From: Marsupella aquatica
Taxonomy: Eukaryota > Marchantiophyta
DNA: 64,000 bases
Assembly: GCA_973895155.1 (NCBI GenBank)
Contig: OZ316899.1
Location: forward strand, 62,001 to 126,000
Direction of reading: 5' to 3'
Shown: positions 35,249 to 49,126 of the stretch, one piece after another
Numbering within the stretch: the stretch's first letter is position 1
Layout: each line of letters begins with the position of its first letter
Made by a program: the position numbers and the translations under genes
Notes under the pieces: model-generated
Database searches by the model: none
Told to the model about the DNA's origin: nothing
The model's input: only the letters and a program-made list of their open reading frames with translations

Positions 35249-38200
35249 CTATTGTCTCGGCCTTCCTACTACCTGTTGCCTAGACAACCTGAGTCGCTCC
35301 TCTTTCAGTACTTCCTGCAATATTGCGTTATCCTTTTTTCCGCTACTCAAACTTCCGTGTACGCATTCATCAATCAGTGTCCTCTTTCTCTGTTGTACAT
35401 GCCACAATGTCTCCTCAATAGTATTCCTCATTAGGAAATGTGTAACAAACACTTCTTTTGTCTGCCCTAGACGATGAGTTCTGTCCACTGCTTGATCTTC
35501 TGCTGTTGGATTCCACCATATATCTGTAAAGAGTACATGATTGGCAGCCGTGATATTTAATCCCGTATTGGCAGCCTTTAATGACAGTAGGGCGACTTGT
35601 ATCTGAATCAATCCAGTGTAGTGAAATGCTTAGTGAGTGACCGATGTACAATTTCTCAAAAACATGCACCAAAACAACCTATATGGGGTGCTTTATGCAT
35701 ACCTGGCGAGATTCGGCAAAGTCTCTCAGATTTTGGTCACGCTTCTCCAAACTCATGCTCCCGTCCACCCTTGTGAACTGGATGTTTGCACTTTCAAGAG
35801 TTCCTTGTAACAAGTCAATTAAGCCGGTCCATTGAGAAAACACAATGGTCTTATCGTCACTTCCAGACTCTCGCAGCTCGTTCAAGTAAGACATGACACC
35901 ATCAATTTTGGGTGATGGCCCAGAAGTATGAAACTGAGAATTTCCAAGTCCTCCTCTGCCAATTCAGTGCCAGACGACGTACATATATCACATACTCTGT
36001 ACACCGTACTCCATGAAATTTGCTGCTTACAGTGTGGTGCTCCGCATATTATGTCCTCTTCCAGCGGATCAAAATAACAAGCTGAACTGGAACAGTAATA
36101 GTGACCACAGATGGAAATCATGGGGTCATCAAAAAGCTCACCCTGCAAATATTACAAAAATGGACTTCAAAGTTAGTGTGCAATGTCAAATGTTTCACCA
36201 ATCGCCACCGGTTGAACAACACTCCCACGGGGTACTGGATTTACAAATAGGATTTACTATGTGCGAAAAATCACCTGGCACTTGTTACAAGTCACCCCTT
36301 CTGGAGCATCCAACAACTTGTTTACCAATTCGTCTGAACGGACTCCATCGGGTTGGATCTTGGGAGTATTCACACTATCTTCTTTTTCATTGTGAAAGAC
36401 AAGGTCACGATGCCCACAGTGGCGTCTCATTCTCAGCATCAACGACAACAATTTAGCTTTCTCTTTCTTATTTCCCTTCTGTGAAGCCCACAAATCGACC
36501 CGGTTGAGTAATTGTACAAAACAACAGGGCAACCATTGTATCTGTGCACAATTGAAGAATGACAAAGTACACCCACATAGGGTGGGCCAAACTTTGGACA
36601 TACCGAGTCTTCCGCTGCACTCCTTGCCTCTAATTTCTTATACACTATGGCATCGCCTTCAACTAAAAAGTCAAGATGAGCTACTCTTACATGCTTCTTA
36701 GGTAGATTCAGGATACCTGCAAACAAAATATGTCCAGCTATAAGATTGCATACAAACATACAACACATCGAAATCCATATGAAATTCAACCAATTCCAAA
36801 TAATGGAAAAGTCCAATTCCAACACATGTGAACATTGTAGTTGTAGTTGTCTTACTCTTATCTCTTCTCAATGTAATGGCCCTCAGCTCCTTGTGTAGTA
36901 TTGCGTGTCCAGCTTTCCTACTTTTTGCAATATGCTGCCTCAAAATCTTGAACCGGTCTATGTCACAGTAAGGGGGGTATCCAAGAAATTTGAAATAACT
37001 GTATGCCTCCCAAGTAGAATTTGACACAGGAGTTCCACTTACACACCATCTGCTTCTTGCATGTAGGTTGCAAGCAGCTAATGCTCTGCCACTCCTATGG
37101 TTTGAGATTGCCTGACACTCGTCTAGAATCACCCTGTACCATTGTACCTGCTCCAGGCAAGGAGGCAATGGATCCTTCGTTTTCTTGGGTGTTGGCTCCA
37201 CAGGAATTTTTTGACTTAATTTCCTTTTCCTTCTCAGTGTAGGTGGGTCCGCAGTGGAATGTTGGACGAGAGTGCCATAAGTGGTAATTATAACATCGTA
37301 TAAGGCCAACTGCTTTGGATCCATACATCTGTCCGACCCGTGAAATATTAACACCTTTACATTTGCCCTTGCAGTAGTTTTAGTGGTAATCTCACGTTTC
37401 CATTGAGTCATAACACTTCCAGGACAAACGATAAGGGTCTTGCTTCTGGGTGGTCGATTGGTGACTAAGAGTGTAATCAGTTGAATTGTCTTCCCCATTC
37501 CCTACCAACAAATACAGTTAGTTCATTTCATGCAATGGGGAAGAAAATTCCAAGTTCACACCACAAAACACATGATGACCCTGAAGTCAATGCGCAGCCC
37601 ACTCAACATTAGGAAATGATGTGAGCTTTAGGGTTTTACCTGGTCATCTGCCAAAATACCCCCAAAACATTCGGAATCACCACTCTCCCTTGACAACATC
37701 CAGAATAGACCTTTCCGTTGATGTTGATAAACGGTCACATTTTGCATAAGCCCATCTGGTGGGCTTGCTTCTCCTGTGAAGTCCCTATCATCGATGTATT
37801 CCTGCAATGGTCACGGAATAACAGTCAGCCTTCTTAACCGGCTCTACTCATCCAAACTGAGTATTTGGACAAGATGTTGCGACATGGTTAGTTTACTCAC
37901 TCGTTCCTCTGCTTGCGAAAAAGGTTGGACTCGGACTCGGGGAAAGTCCATCTCTGAATCTGAATCTGAACAGGAATCTGCGATTGTACGACGCACGGAG
38001 GTAGCGTCAATGTCAACATGATCCAAGCTATCCCCTTCATTATCAAAAGACCACAACAGTCGTCGCCTTTTTGGGGGGTCCTCCAAATTAATACGAGTCA
38101 ATTGCGAGACCACAGATGGAGAACAACTTGCAATCTCATCCCTCTGTACGCGATTTTTACATGGCACTGGCACTATTGTCATTTCATTGTTGGAGGTTGA

Positions 38201-40937
38201 ACCAAGTAATGGACGTCCATGAGCTTGCCTCTTTGGTTCCGCGATGAACGGTATAACTGGTTCAGCGTTTGACACTTGCTTTCTCTTCAAATTCCTCACT
38301 GTACATTCCAACTCTTCAACCTTTGCAAGAGCTATGTGCAATTGGTCATCCTTGAATTTTAATTCTACTTTCTGAGTCGAAATTATTTGTTGCAAGTCTA
38401 CATTCTTGCCCAATCTACAATGCACCTGTTCAAGCTCTGCCATTGTACGCTCTAAGTCCAATTTCAAAGACTCCACGTTAGTGCGCTGAGTATTGCGTTC
38501 GGCAGTGCACTTTGCTACCTCATTTCTCAGTTCCCCCATGCACATTTTGTTCTCCTTCAAAGCTTTGTGAGCAATTGCGTATTCCGCCTTCAGCCTTGTC
38601 TGTTCTACAAGTGCTCATTGAAGGTCTTCCAACTTGCTCTGTGACTCTAATCTGAACAACTGAAGTTGTGTGCTCACATCATCTCGTTGTTTAGTGCACC
38701 CTGCAAGTTCACTTTCCAATTCTTCCATGCGCATTTGGATATCCTTCAAAGCACATTCAGCACCTAAACATGATTCCATGCGCACTGCCTGCTCTACAAC
38801 CTTCCGTTGAACATCTTCAAACTTGCAGTCTGACGACAATTTCAACAACTCAAGTTCATTGATCGCGGCATCTCGTCCTGCAACACACCTTTCAAGGTCA
38901 GCACTCAATTCTGCCATGCGCGATTGGTCCTCCTTCCAACCTTGTTCAGCAGCTTGGTAATTGTCATTGCGCTTTGTCACCTGCACAAGCTTTTCTTCAA
39001 GGTCTTTCAACTTCCATTGTGACTGCAATTTGAACTCTTCAAATTCGCTGGTGACCGCATCTCGTTCTGCAGTGCCCATTTGAAGTTCAGCACTCAATTC
39101 TGCCATGCGTGATTGGTCCTCCTTCCAACCTTGTTCAGCAGCTTGGTATTCGTCATTGCGCTTTGTCACCTGCACAAGCTTTTCTTCAAGGTCTTTCAAC
39201 TTGCATTGTGACTGCAATTTGAACTCTTCAAATTTGCTGGCGATAGCATCTCGTCCTACGGTGCCCATTTGAAGTTCAACACTCAATTCTGCCATGCACG
39301 ATTGGTCCTTCTTCCAACCTTGTTCAGCAGCTTGGTATTCGTCATTGCGCATTGTCACCTGCATAAGCTTTTCTTCAAGGTCTTTCAACCTGGACTGTGA
39401 CTGCAATTTGAACTCTTCAAATTCGCTAGTGACCGCATCTCGTTCCGCAGTGCCCATTTGAAGTTCAGCACTCAATTCTGTCATGCACGATTGGTCCTCC
39501 TTCCAACCTTGTTCAGCAGCTTGGTATTCGTCATTGCGCTTTGTCACCTGCACAAGATTTTCTTCAAGGTCTTTCAACCTGCATTGTGACTGCAATTTGA
39601 ACTCTTCAAATTTGTTGGTGATCGCATCTCGTCCTGTAGTGCCCATTTGAAGTTCAACACTCAATTCTGCCATGCGTGATTGGTCCTCCTTCCAACCTTG
39701 TTCAGCAGCTTGGTATTTGTCATTGCGCATTGTCACCTGCACAAGCTTTTCTTCAAGGTCTTTCAACCTGCATTGTGACTGCAATTTGAACACCTCAAAT
39801 TCTCTGGTGACCGCATCTCGTCCTGCATTGCACATTTCTTGTTCAACACTCAAATTTGCCATGCACGATTGGTTCTCATTCCAACCTTCTCCAGCATCTT
39901 CATATTCGTCATTTTGCATTGTCTGTGCCGTCAACTCCCCTTCAAGGTCATCAATCCTGCCTTCTAACTTTGATTCCGATGACTGAAGTTTACATTGAAT
40001 AGGTTGAGGTTGGGTTTCCCTTCTTGTAGTACCCTCGTTGCCAACATTTGGCCCCGATATAAGGCTTTCCCATGAAAATCCCCAATGTAGCAGCAACTGT
40101 GTAATAGCAGTCCCACAATAAGCGGGGAACGCCTTTGACTCACGAACATTCCTCATACCCTGAAGGTGTTTCTTGAATTTACTTATTTCCAAAGCCAATT
40201 CATCGTAAACTAAATCACTCCAATCTGGTAGCAATTTTGGCACAGGGCCTGCTAGTCTTTTTCCCTTCGGCAAAGTACCACACAAATACCAGTAGAAATA
40301 ACTCAATTGTTTCGCTGATAACTGTGAAGGCTTCTCCTTACCCAGCAGAATTTCCTGCACCACTCTAATTGCCCCAGACCATCTATCATACGGAGCTCTC
40401 AAAAGCTTTAAACTATAGGGATTCCCTCTTATTCGTGGACGAACAAACAAATCATTGAATTCAGGACAGTGCATTCTCTGCCTATACTTGGCAAATGTAC
40501 CAGATGGCAGCTTGAATGCCGCACGTAACACATCTTGTGTGATTTTCAATGAACATCCTCGGAATTCACTGGATTTTGATGCATAATCAAATCCCAACAC
40601 AAACTCCTTCACCCCACATACGGCTGTTATGTTGTAATCAATCCCAAAAGTTTGTTGCAGACCAAGGTTGAAAATCATTGACGATCGAGTTGGATCACCT
40701 CCCACCAAACTGCGAATTCGTTTCGGTGTGCAGGAATGCCACAACGTTCCAGTGCCGCCTGTTTCAATTCCAACCCACGGATTGTCAAAATGTTCCACAT
40801 ATCATCACTAAACCGCAATGCAAAATTCAACTATATGCAATGACGACCAACTATTAAGTATTGTAATCCAAACCTTCCTTTTCCACCTCCTTGTAGGGCT
40901 GGACCTCGTCGTAAGGTGACTCTGCCTTGTCCTCCAT
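35249..40937 (-). pseudogene. Transposon-type head, coiled coil, SNF2 and RING fusion (copy B, disrupted)
   Basis: The eight exons correspond to copy A: 40937-40874, 40758-37901, 37801-37640, 37501-36856, 36716-36604, 36541-36275, 36142-35703, 35602-35249. Two lesions break it. A CGA codon of A is TGA here (38617-38615), which stops translation at the end of the coiled coil before the SNF2 domain. One base is missing near 35930 (A has 'gaaaaccgag', B has 'gaaactgag'), which shifts the frame within the RING-to-C-lobe exon. Six rather than nine 63-residue coiled-coil repeats are present. All splice sites seen in A are kept. A truncated product of about 750 residues (head plus coiled coil, without ATPase or RING) could still be made, and might act as a partner or inhibitor of the copy A protein; that is speculation. 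Confidence 0.8.
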
Positions 40938-41339
40938 GTTTTGGATCTACTGTGCTTGAAATTCACTTCTGTCGTATGAAAGGTAGTCCAATTAAGTAAA
41001 CCCTAATCCTATCACCAACACATTGCCGTGAGCAACTCATGAGGCTTACTCGACGGAAGGAGGGTATTGACACGCAAGGAGCCTCTCAAAACATGACAGA
41101 TTCCATTTCTGCAAAGCTGCTTGTTGCTCTATTGGATGCTATCAATCCATGTACTTAAACTTAAACTCCCTGTTGTGAAGAAACATTCCCTTTGTTATGA
41201 AGCGTCTTGTCCAAGTCACTGCCAACCTTTCTGGAATCCGGAAGATGCGAACTAAAATGCTCCTATATTGTCAGCACCCCATAAGCACCAAAGTTGTGCA
41301 TAGTTGGTGCTCGGGTAAAGGGCGTTGTACAGTCCTTCT

Positions 41340-42510
41340 GTATTACCCGAGCACACTGTGGCTGTGCGTTATAGAATACCCCATCCCTCGTACCCCCCAA
41401 CCTTCAAAATACTGTAATTTGATACATACATACCCTTCGGTGCACATTGACATTGTTTTGCATTACCCCAGAACATGGTGGCTGTGGGTTTTGGAAAACC
41501 CCATCCCTCGTACCCCCCAACCTTTAAAATACTGTAATTTGATAATACATGTACCCTTTGGAACACATTGGCACTTGTATTACCTCATGGTGGTTGTGCG
41601 TTTTGGAATACCCCATCCCTCGTACCTCAACCTTCAAAATACTGTAATTTGATACATACATACCCTTCAAAGCACATTGGCACTTGCATTACCCGAGCAC
41701 TTGGTGACTATGCGTTTTGGAATACCCCATCCCTTGTACCCCCCAACCTTCAAAATACTGTAATTTGATATATACATACCCTTCGGAGCACATTGGCACT
41801 TGCATTACCCCAGCACATGGTGGCTGTGCGTTTTGGAATACCCCATCCCTCGTACCCCCCAACCTTCAATACTGTAATTTGATACATACGTACCCTTCGG
41901 TGCACATTTACATTTGCATTACCCCAGCACATGGTGGCTGTGCATTTTGGAATACCCCATCCCTCATACCCCTCAACCTTCAAAATACTGTAATCTGATA
42001 TATACATACCCTTTGGAGCACATTGGCACTTGCATTACCCCAGCACATGGTGGCTGTGAGTTTTGGAATACCCCATCCGTCGTACCCCCCAACCTTCAAA
42101 ATACTGTAATTTGATATATAGATACCCTTTGGAGCACATTGGCACTTGCATTACCCCAGCACATGGTGGCTGTGCATTTTGGAATACCCCATCCGTCGTA
42201 CCACCCAACCTTCAAAATACTGTAATTTGAAACATACATACCCATCCGAGCACATGGACATTTGCATTACCCCAGCACATGGTGGCTGTGCATTTGGAAT
42301 ACCCCATCCCTCATACCCCTCAACCTTCAAAATACTGTAATTTGATATATACATACCCTTCGGAGCACATTGGCACTTGTATTACCCCAGCACATGGTGG
42401 CTGTGAGTTTTGGAATACTCCATCCCTCGTACCCCCCAACCTTCAAAATATTGTAATTTGATACAAACATACCCTTTGGAGCACATTGACATTTGCATTA
42501 CCCCAGCACA
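41340..42510. repeat. 115-bp tandem array (copy B)
   Basis: Same unit and copy number as 21281-22450, with a few substitutions. Confidence 0.9.
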
Positions 42511-43312
42511 TAATTATATACAAGCCATCCGGATAGTGCACTTGTGATGCTCGTTGAACTCAAATTGCCATCGGAAGCTATATATATGGACAGATTGCTT
42601 GACAGAATTCCACAATTACTTGTTATACTGTATAGTTGATATATTCTTGTGTTCATTTTTCCTGTCCATTTGGAAATTGCACAAATTAACAAAAGTATCC
42701 ATAAAGGTCTGTCATCGTAGAAAGTGATGACATCAAGTCAATTTTGAGCACTCCCTCAAAGGTGTAATTGTTCAGCATTTGTAAATACCTCGCACTATAT
42801 ATCACGACTGTACACATTGAATTAGTTCTACTCAGCCATTTCCCATGTCCAAATTTGAATGGTGACACTTTTGATACTAACGGAGTTTAAAGGTTTCAAC
42901 ATGAATGCCATTGCTGCAAAAATGTTTAACCGGAAATGTTATGGGAGTTTACGGTTTAACCGGAAATGTTATGGGAGCCTACGAGCAACGAGCACATTAA
43001 GGAACCAGATTGAAGACGGGCAATAGGAATTCTAGAAGCCCAATACTTCCCGACCATAATACCATCCCAACCATGGCGCAGAAGGGAATTTGAAGGCGGC
43101 AAGCACATTAAGGAACCAAATTGAAGGCGGACAGGAATTCTAGAAGGCCAATGCTTCCCAACTATAATACCAGCCCAACCATGGCGTTGAAGGGAATTTG
43201 AAGAAAGTGATGACGTCAAGTCAATTTTAAGCACTCCCTCGGAGGTGTAATTGTTCAGCATTTGTAAATACCTCGCACTATATATCACGACTGTACACAT
43301 TGAATTAGTTCT

Positions 43313-44240
43313 AATCAGCCATTTCCCACATCCAAATTTGAATGGTAACACTTTTGATACTAACGTAGTTTAAAGGTTTCGACATGAATGCTATTGCTGC
43401 AAAAATGTTTAACCGGATATGTTATGGGAGTCGACTACGGTTTAACCAGAAATGTTATGGGAGCTAATCAGCCATTTCCCACGTCCAAAATTGAATGGTG
43501 ACAGTGCTTTTGATACTAACGGAGATTAAAGGTTTCAACATGAATGCTATTGCTGCAAAAATGTTTAACCGGATATGTTATGGGAGTCGACTACGGTTTA
43601 ACCAGAAATGTTATGGGAGCTAATCAGCCATTTCCCACGTCCAAAATTGAATGGTGACACTTTTGATACTAACGGAGATTAAAGGTTTTGACATGAATGC
43701 TATTGCTGCAAGAATATTTAACTGGAAATGTTATGGGAGTCGACTACGGTTTAACCGGAAATGTTATGGGAGCTAATCAGCCATTTCCCACATCCAAAAT
43801 TGAATGGTGACACTTTTGATACTAACGTAGTTTAAAGGTTTCGACATGAATGCTATTGCTGCAAAAATGTTTAACCAGAAATGTTATGGGAGTCGACTAC
43901 GGTTTAATCGGAAATGTTATGGGAGCTAATCAGCCATTTCCCACGTCCAAATTGAATGGTGACACTTTTGATACTAACGGAGATTAAAGGTTTTGACATG
44001 AATGCTATTGCTGCAAAAATGTTTAACCGGAAATGTTATGGGAGTCGACTACGGTTTAACCGGAAATGTTATGGGAGCTAATCAGCCATTTCCCACGTCC
44101 AAAATTGAATGGTGACACTTTTGATACTAACAGAGATTAAAGGTTTCAACATGAATGCTATTGCTGCAAAAATGTTTAACCGGAAATGTTATGGGAGTCT
44201 ACGGTTTAACCGGAAAATTATGTTATGGGAGCCTACGAGT
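43313..44240. repeat. 152-bp tandem array (copy B)
   Basis: Same unit as 23253-24180. The surrounding 115-bp GAATTCTAGAAG-type repeats (42985-43200, 44235-44460) are also kept. Confidence 0.9.
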
Positions 44241-44489
44241 GACGAGCACATTAAAGAACCAGATTGCAGACGGGCAATAGGAATTCTAGAAGACCAAATG
44301 AATACTTCCCAACCATAATACCAGCCCAACCATGGCACAGAAGGGAATTTGAAGGTGAAGAGCACATTAAGGAACCAGGTTGAAGGTGGGCGGCAGGAAT
44401 TCTAGAAAGCCAATCTTTTCCGACTAAAATACCACCCCAACCATAGTGCAGAAGGGAAGGGTCTGTCGGCAATTTGAATTACTTGTTCC

Positions 44490-47400
44490 CAGGCTGCTGC
44501 CAAGTGCAAGCAAGCGTGGACGTGGGTTCCCACTTTAGTTAGACAAACCATATGGAAGAAATTCATTGAACGTGGGACGAACGAAAGTATTGTGCTTGCA
44601 AAAAGAATAGAGACAGTTTGTGTCTATCCCAACTTCATATTCTCGTTGCTATTGGCAACAGAGAAGAAGATTTAATTGCACAATGAATTGGTAATACAGA
44701 GCGTACAATGGTTTTGGTGGGGACAGTTGCCAACTCAATAACTTTGAGCTTTTAACTATGTTATTACCTAATTATCGCTGAAAGTGCTCAGACAATAAAT
44801 GTTCACCTATTGCCATAAAGTATAAACATTGTGCACGTTCAGTTCCGCTACTTGAATTTACTAAATCAAATTGGCAAGTGTTGGATTACACATCACTTCC
44901 CAAGTTAAAGCAACTTAAATTAGCTGGAGTGAGGGTCGCCACCTATTGGAATTTGGAAATGGAGTGCTTCTTGTGCACCACCATCAGCTTTGCCTCGGCT
45001 GACTTTTGGTGTAGTCCTCCCATCAAGCGTGCACAGCCCCTGAGACACGAATTGCAGCTCATGAGCTTCAAACGCTCTACAAGCATTACAAGCATTTGTG
45101 TGGCAATTCTAATGGTTGTCGTGAGCAATTGAAGGATAGACTTATACTGTAGATAATAATGCCGGCAGCCCCATCCCAATTTCCTCATTCCAATCAGTAG
45201 TGTGCTCTGGTTTATTCCACAGCTCTTGTGGGGCCCGATAGAAACTTCCAACCATGGTAACTCAAATGAGCAAGAAGCAGAAGAGGTATTCATCAATTTG
45301 ACTAACCGGTGTTGCGACAACGCTCGCTTGAAAGGACTCAAACAATTCCAATGCCAATTTTCAAGTGGCTCGCTCAGCCACTCGCTGCGAAGTTGCGCAG
45401 CTACCTTCAGTTCTGCTGTTGCATGAAGACACGGAATTGGCCAAAAAAATTGCAAACAGTTATGTGAAGGAGAAACGATGCAGGTGGGGCAAGTCAATGG
45501 CCCGGGCCAAACTCAAAGCATCGATTCAGAGCTTGAAAGCGAACAAAATGGCAGCTAACTAAAAAGTTTTGCTGTGGTGGGTGTGTTGACCTCGCCACAC
45601 AACAACTCACGGGACAGCAGGGTGAAACAAGTTATAAAAGTTAAGTTCCAAGATTTTTGGCACTTAACTTTCCAGTGAAGTACTCATAAAATGACGGACA
45701 CTAACTAGAGATCGTTAGTGATTTTAACTATCAGATTTAACTATGAGTGCGAGTTGAGCCGGCAGGAACCCTGCGCCTGTTTTCTTTTGATTTAACAGGA
45801 TTATTTAGTTGAAAAGATAACCCACCCTAAGAAAATTAACTAGGCGCAGGGAGGTTCTGGACAGCCCAAATGTCTATTTTTACTTAGAATCTCATGTTGA
45901 GCGAGTATTTAACCAAAAAGTTAAGTGCAAACACACATGGAACTTATCTTTTTTCACCCCCGCACTCACATAAATGTTTGTCGTGGTAGAAGAGCAGAGA
46001 GCCAGAGCCACGCACTCTTTCAGTCCCACTTTGTCTTGGCTTGGGTTTGTTACTTACTATGCTCCATGTTGACAACATTCCCTACTCCTTGTTCCTCCTC
46101 GGACCCAATGACATCAGACTTTTAACATGACGGGTTTTTCAGTTAGAACTGGGGATAGGAGAAAAATTTGTCTTTAATCAATGCAAATGATCAGAACAAC
46201 CACACATTCAAGCACATAATTATATACAAGCCATCTGGATAGTGCACTTGTGATGCTCGTTGAACTCAAACTGCCATCGGAAGCTATGGACAAAATGCTT
46301 GATAGAATTACACAATCACTTGTTATACATAGTTGATATATTCCTGAATTCATTTTTCCTGTCCACTTGGAAATTGCACAGATTAATAGAAGTATCCATG
46401 AAGGTCTGTCATCGTAGAAAGAGATTTCCAGCAAAAACTTGTAAGAAAATTGCAAGACGTGAGGTGCTCAACAGTTTTTTGTGTCTTGGCCAGTCTTGGG
46501 AGGCCATAGGCATTCGTCTATTTGCAGGACGTTTGTTAGCTTTTTTGGGTTTGCATAGATTACGGTACGGTGGCTACAGAGAGCAAATTGCCCGCCATCG
46601 CTCACGGATATGAAGGAAATGCTAAGTCGAGCAGCAATTCCAACCAGAAGAGAGAAGAGTCAGGTACAAAGGAAGATAGCAGGAGAGCTAGAACTATAAT
46701 GCGACAGAAGTGGCAGTAAGTTAATTTGAAGGTTGCTTTCACGCTCTGTCAAAAATATGAAAAAGTTTTGTCTCGGTATGGCCAGCGCCCACTCGCAGTG
46801 GAAGTCTAAACTGACCTCATTGAAATCTACAAATGTGATCCACCGCCGTGCAACAGAGGCCACCTCCCGTGGACCTGTCCACCAGAAGAATCTTAACCCA
46901 CCTAGTATTCCCACGGCCGACAATGAGGAAATCTTCTGCATCCCCCATGGAGATTCTACAACTGGGTAGCCAACGGATTTTTAGGAATAAGGTGGTACTA
47001 GGCTTTGAATTGGAATTCAATTCCTGGCAGGCTAGAGATTGGCTGTCAACTTTCAACCAGGAGAATGAGATTAAGTTGGGACTCCACGACGAACTGCCTA
47101 AGTAATGCTCTCTTTGTGGTTCAATTCAACGCCAACTTGGGGGAAGACATCCAACGACAACTTCTCCAAAGATCTCCTCTCAAGGCACTTGACAAACATG
47201 CCGTAGTGAATGACTACAAAGCAAACTTTGACCCGTGTAACCAACCAGACTTCAAGCAGTTGGAATCTATCTACATCAAATGGGGCGACCCGGTGATCTA
47301 TGAATTTATCAAGTTCATTGAGGCGCCGGTGGGTAAATTTACTCGGGCTAAGCTAGCCTCCGGTATTGAACATCATCACATTTCAGCTCTGGTGGAATCC

Positions 47401-47820
47401 ACACTCAAGATTTTCCCAACGGCTTAGTGACTCCGAGGTGTCTACTATCCTCTTCGACTACGTGGGCAGGAATCTGCGGTCAGTGTTGTTTTTGCTTCTC
47501 CTACAGGCACTTACCGACCGCGTGTTCTGCATCACGGCCCCATTATTTTGACAACCTGGTAACACAATTCAACATTCGTGAAGCAGGAACTCGACATCCC
47601 ACACATCAAAAGGAACGGCCGGATCGCGAGGTCCTACAAGTGTGCCAAGGGGTGGAGTATAAGGCAAGGCAGAAGGCAGCTTTTTGGCAGGCGTAGGCTG
47701 AGGAGCAGCAACAACGGGAGGAAGCTGAATTACAACACCTGGCATTACGGGCCCAAGAGTTTGAGGCGGATCGGGCATAGACCCGGGTGTGGATTAGCAT
47801 TGAGTCTAGAGAGTAAATAA
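44490..47820 (+). pseudogene. Decayed multi-exon plus-strand gene (copy B), fuller version
   Basis: It contains all segments seen in copy A plus two more: 45363-45562 (contains LLLHEDTELAKKIANSYV and a Lys/Arg-rich end) and 46777-47143 (contains GFELEFNSWQARDWLSTF). Frames change between segments, and the glutamine-rich end carries the same two in-frame TAG codons as A (47694 and 47778), so the decay began before the duplication. The order suggests a multi-exon protein, possibly of a mobile element. I recognise no catalytic motif and cannot assign a family. Confidence 0.4.
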
Positions 47821-48225
47821 TATATCACAACTGTACAGAGTGAATTAGTTCTAATCAGGAAGCCTGGTCTTCTTTAATTTGTATCTCATTTCCCACGTCC
47901 AAAATTGAATGGTGACACATTTGATGCTAACGGAGTTTAAAGGTTTCAACATGAAAGCTATGGGAGTCTACGGTTTAACCGGAAATGTTATGGGAGCCTC
48001 CACTTTAACCAGAAATGTTGTGGGAGTCCATATGCTGAAACTTGGAGACATACCATGCATCGCATGTGAGACACAGCCTTTACATAAGAGTCTTGTATGG
48101 TGGGTTGGACAGTGAAGGCAATTTGGGTCCTAGGAGTGTCTGAATGGAGTTGCAACACAGATGGAGGTGAGTAGCAAGGCATGAATACCGCAACCATGGA
48201 TGTTGTACAGAAGAGAAGCCCCATC

Positions 48226-48552
48226 ACTGCACACTCGGCCTGAAACCACGCCACACCACTGCCACCAGTAAGCATAAAAAATGCAACCATTCGGAAACGC
48301 CTTCGCTCGAAGACTGCATCCAACAACGACTCAAATCCATCACTTGCTGCAATTATTGACAACGTTAGTACGCCATCCAAGCAACACAAGATTCACGATG
48401 CACTGCCACCAGTAAGCATAAAAACCGTAACCATTCGGAAACACCTTCGCTCAAAGACTGCATCCGACAATGACTCTAATCCATCACTTGCTGCAATTAT
48501 TGACGACGTCAGTACGCCATCCAAGCAACCCAAGATTCAAGATGCAGATTGA
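48226..48552 (+). other. NLS-like repeat segment, copy B
   Basis: Counterpart of 27006-27332 with the same two 48-residue units and the same TGA end. Few substitutions are seen. Confidence 0.4.
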
Positions 48553-49126
48553 AGGGAATTTGGAGGTGGCGAGCACAGTCAAGGACCAGATTGAAGGCCA
48601 GCAACAGGAATTCTCGAAGGCCAATGCTTCCCGACCAAAATACCGACCCAACAATAATGCAGAAGGGAATTTGAAGGTGACGAGCACATTTGAAGGGTGG
48701 TACAGGAATTCTAGAAGCATTGACCAAGCTTTGTTTCCTTTGTATTTCTCACGAACCTAATTGAATGGTGACACTTTTGATGCTAACGGAGTCCAATGGT
48801 TTCAACATGAATGTTATAGCTACAAAAGACTTTTATTGGAAATGTTATGGGAGTGCGGGACTACAAGTGAGTCACAATGAATGCTAGTGGTGTATGAACA
48901 CTTAAAAAATAATGTTATGGGAGCCTACGGCAACCACCCGTAAGTCACCCTAATCAATACTAGCGGAGTTTAAAGGTTTTAATAATAATGTTGTGGGAGT
49001 CCAAATGTTGAAACGTCGAGACCGTGCACTGCATGTAGGAGACCATGCACCGCACTCCCTAAATACCCTGAAATGGCCTAAAGACCGGCCTCATTGTACG
49101 CGCTGTGCAGAGAAGATATATACAGG

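Larger units (their letters stand above)
28962..49126. repeat. Segmental duplication, copy B (about 20.2 kb)
   Basis: Direct copy of 8256-27906. The match starts at 'agttgcaatg' (28962) and ends at 'tatatacagg' (49126). Copy B keeps two blocks absent from A (about 45363-46150 and 46777-47143), which explains its greater length despite three fewer coiled-coil repeats. Left and right flanks are unrelated to those of A. Confidence 0.95.
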
